Shown piece by piece: positions 60,126 through 64,000 of a stretch of DNA of 64,000 nt. Source of the stretch: Alkalihalophilus pseudofirmus (lineage in GTDB: Bacteria > Bacillota > Bacilli > Bacillales > Bacillaceae_D). The notes under the pieces were generated by a model. The model had not been told where the DNA came from and did not search any database. It worked only from the letters and a program-made list of their open reading frames with translations. Position numbers and translations under genes: made by a program. The stretch lies in contig NZ_CP117835.1 in NCBI RefSeq assembly GCF_029094545.1, positions 352,001-416,000 on the forward strand. The letters are read 5' to 3'. Each line of letters starts with the position of its first letter. Position 1 is the stretch's first letter.

Positions 60126-60230
60126 ATGGATTACGGATTAACAACAGCTACTTGGTTGCTTTTGTATATCCCCATGCCATTATTAATTTTGTTTTCATTG
60201 GTTTCGTTACTGAATAGAAGGAGAGGATAA
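60126..60230 (+). CDS. 34-residue membrane peptide encoded directly before putP
   Basis: The peptide runs from MDYGLTTATWLLLY through a hydrophobic helix (about 10-29) to the basic end LLNRRRG. GGAGGTGA lies about 7 bases before the ATG, one of the best ribosome sites nearby. The stop is 2 bases before the putP TTG, and the last codons (AGAAGGAGAGGA) act as the putP RBS, so the two are cotranslated. It could be a small subunit or insertion partner of the symporter, or a leader controlling its translation. Too short for normal gene finding. No family recognised. Confidence 0.65.
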   Translation: MDYGLTTATWLLLYIPMPLLILFSLVSLLNRRRG

Positions 60231-60232
60231 CG

Positions 60233-61741
60233 TTGGAATTAGCTACGATTATTACATTTATCGTGTATTTAGTTGGTATGCTCGTTATTGGTTTAATAGC
60301 ATACAAAATGACAAGTAATTTATCAGATTATGTTTTAGGTGGTCGTCGATTAGGCGGAAGTGTTGCTGCACTTAGTGCGGGGGCATCTGATATGAGTAGT
60401 TGGCTATTACTAGGTCTACCGGGCGCTATGTATGTTGGTGGTATGAGTGAAATATGGCTCGCGGTTGGTTTAGCAGTTGGTGCATATTTAAATTGGCAGT
60501 TTATGGCGGCACGTCTTCGTAAGTACACAAAGGTTGCGAATGATTCCATTACTCTACCAGATTTCTTAGAGCATCGTTTTAAAGATAGCTCTAAGTCGCT
60601 TCGTATTATTTCAGCACTCGTTATTTTAGTATTCTTCGCTTTCTACACGTCTTCAGGACTTGTAGGAGGGGCATTGTTATTTGAATCATCATTTGGAATG
60701 ACGTATACTCAAGCACTTTGGATTGGTGCCATTGTTATTATTTCTTACACATTCCTTGGTGGTTTCTTAGCAGTCAGCTGGACAGACTTTTTCCAAGGGA
60801 TCTTAATGTTCTTAGCATTAGTCATTGTTCCGATTGTCGCTATTTCTGAGATGGGCGGCTGGAATGAAACAGTTAATGCGGTAGGTGCCATTGATCCATC
60901 TTATCTTGATGCCTTTACAGGAGTTGGAATCATCTCGATTCTATCACTTCTTGCTTGGGGACTTGGTTACTTTGGCCAGCCCCATATTGTAACTCGCTTT
61001 ATGGCGGTTAAATCCGTTGATGAAATTCCTAAAGCTCGTTTTGTAGGGATGACATGGATGGTCCTTGCACTATTCGGTGCAATCTTCACTGGTTTTATCG
61101 GTATTGCATACTTCTCTGTAAATGGTCCTGCTGGTGCAGCGATCGGAGAAGGAGCTCATGAGACGGTGTTTATCTTATTTACGCAAATTCTATTTAATCC
61201 ATGGGTATCAGGTTTCTTATTAGCAGCGATTCTATCTGCAATCATGTCAACGATTGACTCACAGCTGCTTGTATCATCAAGTGCGCTTGCTGAGGATGTG
61301 TATAAAGGCTTCCTGCGTAAAGATGCATCTCAAACGGAGTTAGTTTGGGTCGGCCGTATCGGGGTCGTTGTGATTGCTTTAATCGCGATTGCATTAGCTT
61401 ATAATCCTGAAAGCTCTGTTCTTGAACTGGTAGGATATGCGTGGGCTGGTTTCGGTGCTGCATTCGGTCCGGTTCTGCTTCTTGCATTGTTCTGGAAACG
61501 TATGACGCGTAACGGGGCACTTGCCGGTATGATTGTCGGTGGTGTGACTGTTATCGTTTGGGCAGAACTTGATCGCTGGTTTGGCTTAAGTGCTGATCAG
61601 TTCCCAATCCTAGGTCTATATGAAATCATCCCAGGTTTCATTTTTGCGTGGATTGCAGCAATGGTCTTCAGTATCCTTGATAAAGAACCATCTGAAGAGA
61701 TTCAAGCTGAATTTGATCAAGTAAATGAAGAATTAAAATAA
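60233..61741 (+). CDS. putP: Sodium/proline symporter (OpuE/PutP)
   Basis: The 502-residue SSS-family transporter shows DYVLGGRRLGGSVAALSAGASDMSSW-type Na+ site (about 31-56), GLPGAMYVGG, GQPHIVTRFMAV and SAIMSTIDSQLLVSSSALAEDVYK, with 13 helices. The order between camS and gatC matches B. subtilis opuE, the osmostress proline importer, but either an osmotic or a nutritional role is possible. The start is TTG 60233, 6 bases after AGGAGAGG at the end of the preceding small gene. Confidence 0.92.
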   Translation: MELATIITFIVYLVGMLVIGLIAYKMTSNLSDYVLGGRRLGGSVAALSAGASDMSSWLLLGLPGAMYVGGMSEIWLAVGLAVGAYLNWQFMAARLRKYTKVANDSITLPDFLEHRFKDSSKSLRIISALVILVFFAFYTSSGLVGGALLFESSFGMTYTQALWIGAIVIISYTFLGGFLAVSWTDFFQGILMFLALVIVPIVAISEMGGWNETVNAVGAIDPSYLDAFTGVGIISILSLLAWGLGYFGQPHIVTRFMAVKSVDEIPKARFVGMTWMVLALFGAIFTGFIGIAYFSVNGPAGAAIGEGAHETVFILFTQILFNPWVSGFLLAAILSAIMSTIDSQLLVSSSALAEDVYKGFLRKDASQTELVWVGRIGVVVIALIAIALAYNPESSVLELVGYAWAGFGAAFGPVLLLALFWKRMTRNGALAGMIVGGVTVIVWAELDRWFGLSADQFPILGLYEIIPGFIFAWIAAMVFSILDKEPSEEIQAEFDQVNEELK

Positions 61742-61754
61742 TAGAATGACGAGA

Positions 61755-61788
61755 GGGCTGATCCGATGCAGATCAGCCCTTTTTTTTA
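61755..61788 (+). terminator. Intrinsic terminator after putP
   Basis: GGGCTGATC pairs perfectly with GATCAGCCC around a seven-base loop, followed by eight T. Confidence 0.92.
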
Positions 61789-61929
61789 TTATCTAAATAT
61801 AGTATATGAAGCTCCTTTAAAGTAATAAAGAGGCATTGATACTATTGGGCTTTGTTGCCTATAGGTATGTAATTTGGTATCATTATGAATATTGTCTACA
61901 TGCACGAAAACTTAGTGGAGGTGATTGAG

Positions 61930-62220
61930 ATGTCACGAATCTCAACGGATGAAGTAAAGCACGTTGCTAACCTAGCAAGGCTCGCTATTACTGAAGAAGA
62001 AGCGGAAATGTTTCAAGGACAGCTTGATGCTATTATCACATTTGCAGAACAGCTGAATGAACTCGATACAACAGGAGTAGAACCTACTTCTCACGTTCTT
62101 GATATGAAGAATGTATTACGCGAAGATAAGCCAGCTGAAGGATTGCCAATTAAAGATGTACTTAAAAATGCACCAGATCATGAAGATGGCCACATTAGAG
62201 TGCCGTCTATTATGGATTAG
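61930..62220 (+). CDS. gatC: Asp/Glu-tRNA(Asn/Gln) amidotransferase subunit C
   Basis: The 96-residue small subunit stabilises GatA. It shows [21 protein letters not shown] and the C-terminal [16 protein letters not shown], both typical. ATG 61930 has GGAGGTGA 6 bases upstream; the frame opens earlier at 61885 without a suitable RBS. First gene of gatCAB, which converts misacylated Glu-tRNA(Gln) and, where used, Asp-tRNA(Asn). Confidence 0.95.
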   Translation: MSRISTDEVKHVANLARLAITEEEAEMFQGQLDAIITFAEQLNELDTTGVEPTSHVLDMKNVLREDKPAEGLPIKDVLKNAPDHEDGHIRVPSIMD

Positions 62221-62237
62221 CAGGGAGGGTTCGCTTC

Positions 62238-63695
62238 ATGTCATTATTTGATCATAAAATGAAAGATTTACATACGATGCTTCACAATAAAGAAGTCAAA
62301 GTTTCAGAGCTTGTTGACGAGTCGTACAAGCGTATTGCCCAAGTCGATGACAAAGTAGGTGCTTTTTTAGCGTTAGATGAGGAAAAAGCTCGTGCCTATG
62401 CAAAAGAGCTCGACGAGGCACTAGGAACGGAAACATCTCGCGGTTTATTATTCGGTATGCCGATCGGCGTTAAGGATAATATCGTCACAAGAGATTTACG
62501 TACGACTTGCTCAAGCCGTATTTTAGAAAATTTTGATCCAATCTATGATGCAACGGTTGTTCAGAAGCTAAGAGACGCGCAGTCTGTAACGATCGGTAAG
62601 TTAAACATGGATGAATTTGCGATGGGCTCATCAACAGAGAACTCTGCCTATAAAGAAACGAAAAATCCATGGAACCTTGACTACGTACCAGGCGGGTCAA
62701 GCGGTGGTTCAGCAGCAGCTGTTGCAGCAGGCGAAGTTCCTTTTACACTAGGTTCTGATACGGGCGGTTCGATTCGGCAGCCGGCAGCCTATTGCGGAGT
62801 CGTTGGATTAAAGCCTACATATGGACGAGTTTCACGATTTGGATTAGTAGCATTCGCTTCATCACTTGATCAAATCGGTCCTGTCACTCGTAATGTTGAA
62901 GATAATGCCTACTTACTGCAAGCAATATCAGGTGTCGATCCAATGGACGGCACATCTGCTCCAGTTGATGTACCTGACTTTTTATCAGCTCTTACAGGAG
63001 ATGTTAAAGGGCTTAAAATTGCTGTGCCTAAAGAGTATTTAGGCGAAGGCGTAGATGAGAACGTCAAGCAGTCTGTTCTTGATTCCTTGAAGGTTCTTGA
63101 AGCCCAAGGTGCAACATGGGAAGAGGTATCTCTTCCGCATTCTAAATACGCTCTTGCAACGTATTACTTACTCTCTTCATCAGAGGCATCAGCGAACCTT
63201 TCTCGCTTTGACGGGGTACGTTATGGCTACCGTACCGATAATGCCGATAACTTAATTGATATGTATAAACAAACACGTGCAGAAGGCTTCGGTAACGAGG
63301 TGAAGCGCCGTATCATGCTTGGAACCTTTGCTCTAAGCTCTGGATACTATGATGCTTACTACAAAAAAGCCCAGCAGGTTCGTACGTTAATCAAGCAGGA
63401 CTTTGATAAAATATTTGAAAATTACGATGTTATTATTGGACCGACAACACCGACGCCTGCTTTCAAGATCGGTGAGAAAACAGACGATCCGCTAACGATG
63501 TATGCCAACGATATTTTAACTATCCCAGTGAACTTAGCTGGTGTACCTGGTATCTCTGTGCCTTGTGGCTTCCAAGACGGTCTTCCTTTAGGCCTGCAAA
63601 TTATCGGAAAGCACTTTGATGAGAGCACAATCTACCGTGTGGCGCATGTGTTTGAACAAGCAACGGACTATCATACAAAGAAACCAACATTGTAA
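62238..63695 (+). CDS. gatA: Asp/Glu-tRNA(Asn/Gln) amidotransferase subunit A (glutaminase)
   Basis: The 485-residue amidase-signature enzyme releases ammonia from glutamine. The Lys-cisSer-Ser triad is visible: Lys in GVKDNIVT (about 79), cis-Ser in [15 protein letters not shown] and the nucleophile Ser in [12 protein letters not shown] (about 178). CAGGGAGGG precedes the ATG. gatB follows by 15 bp. Confidence 0.96.
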   Translation: MSLFDHKMKDLHTMLHNKEVKVSELVDESYKRIAQVDDKVGAFLALDEEKARAYAKELDEALGTETSRGLLFGMPIGVKDNIVTRDLRTTCSSRILENFDPIYDATVVQKLRDAQSVTIGKLNMDEFAMGSSTENSAYKETKNPWNLDYVPGGSSGGSAAAVAAGEVPFTLGSDTGGSIRQPAAYCGVVGLKPTYGRVSRFGLVAFASSLDQIGPVTRNVEDNAYLLQAISGVDPMDGTSAPVDVPDFLSALTGDVKGLKIAVPKEYLGEGVDENVKQSVLDSLKVLEAQGATWEEVSLPHSKYALATYYLLSSSEASANLSRFDGVRYGYRTDNADNLIDMYKQTRAEGFGNEVKRRIMLGTFALSSGYYDAYYKKAQQVRTLIKQDFDKIFENYDVIIGPTTPTPAFKIGEKTDDPLTMYANDILTIPVNLAGVPGISVPCGFQDGLPLGLQIIGKHFDESTIYRVAHVFEQATDYHTKKPTL

Positions 63696-63710
63696 GGGGT
63701 GAGATCAGCG

Positions 63711-64000
63711 ATGAATTTTGAAACAATTATTGGTCTTGAAGTACACGTAGAATTAAAAACAGAATCAAAAATTTTCTCATCAAGCCCGAACCACTTCGGT
63801 TCAGAACCTAACACAAATACAAGTGTCATCGACCTAGGCTATCCTGGTGTGCTGCCTGTGTTAAATAAACGCGCAGTAGAGTATGCGATGAAAGCAGCAA
63901 TGGCGCTAAACTGTGAAGTGGCAACAGACACTAAATTTGACCGTAAAAACTACTTCTACCCAGATAATCCGAAAGCCTATCAGATTTCGCAATTTGATAA
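63711..64000 (+). CDS. gatB: Asp/Glu-tRNA(Asn/Gln) amidotransferase subunit B, 5' part
   Basis: About 96 codons are present before the window ends. The N-terminus [15 protein letters not shown] with [26 protein letters not shown] and [11 protein letters not shown] is the PET112/GatB signature that binds the tRNA-bound substrate. AAGGGGTGAG precedes the ATG. The gene continues past 64000. Confidence 0.95.
   Translation, partial: MNFETIIGLEVHVELKTESKIFSSSPNHFGSEPNTNTSVIDLGYPGVLPVLNKRAVEYAMKAAMALNCEVATDTKFDRKNYFYPDNPKAYQISQFD

Overview
The window reads as a piece of a Bacillaceae chromosome (Firmicutes). The gene content and order closely follow the Bacillus subtilis purE-to-gatB region: an rRNA operon end, yebE, yebG, purEKBCSQLFMNHD, yerA, yerB, yerC, pcrB, pcrA, ligA, yerH/camS, opuE/putP and gatCAB. 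Ribosome binding sites are strong AGGAGG types, intrinsic terminators are frequent, and GTG/TTG starts occur. I could not fix the genus; an alkaliphile-type Bacillus relative is a guess.

Layout. 1-2.7 kb: 3' part of a 23S rRNA gene and a 5S rRNA gene. 2.9-8.2 kb: small unknown genes, a threonine aldolase, a MOSC-domain protein, the alkylpyrone pair bpsA-bpsB, then yebE and the NETI-motif gene. 8.2-21.2 kb: the complete IMP biosynthesis operon, twelve genes with many start/stop overlaps, preceded by a PurR-type operator, a consensus SigA promoter and a guanine riboswitch with terminator. 21.2-21.9 kb: a short antisense-oriented membrane peptide gene, a tandem repeat of about 120 bp with a covarying hairpin, and a DUF2892 gene. 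22-28 kb: yerA, yerB, yerC, a YteA-like protein and a second adenine deaminase (ade).

28-48 kb holds blocks absent from this position in B. subtilis: a PucR-type regulator divergent from an AbgT-type transporter and an M20 amidohydrolase; an orphan TetR-like C-terminal domain; an alanine cluster (alr, ald, adeR against a Na+/alanine symporter with a cre-like site); an ArsR-type regulator operon with an alpha/beta hydrolase, two small proteins and phosphatidylserine decarboxylase; a GC-rich palindromic element; a cobalamin riboswitch controlling class I ribonucleotide reductase nrdAB with an AcuA-like acetyltransferase overlapping nrdB; and a BASS-family transporter. 48-54.5 kb: pcrB-pcrA-ligA-camS. 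54.5-59.7 kb: a nucleoside ABC importer (bmpA/nupN, nupO, nupP, nupQ). 59.7-64 kb: a 34-residue membrane peptide gene immediately before putP/opuE, then gatC, gatA and the start of gatB, which runs off the window.

The common theme is purine metabolism: de novo synthesis, two adenine deaminases and nucleoside uptake lie within about 50 kb, with deoxynucleotide synthesis (nrdAB) among them. No insertion sequences, phage genes, tRNA genes or CRISPR arrays were seen. The strongest less-ordinary signals are the B12-riboswitch control of an nrdA that seems to lack the ATP-cone, the covarying tandem hairpin repeat, the 34-residue peptide coupled to putP, the AcuA-like gene with nrdB, and the HTH-less TetR-like gene.
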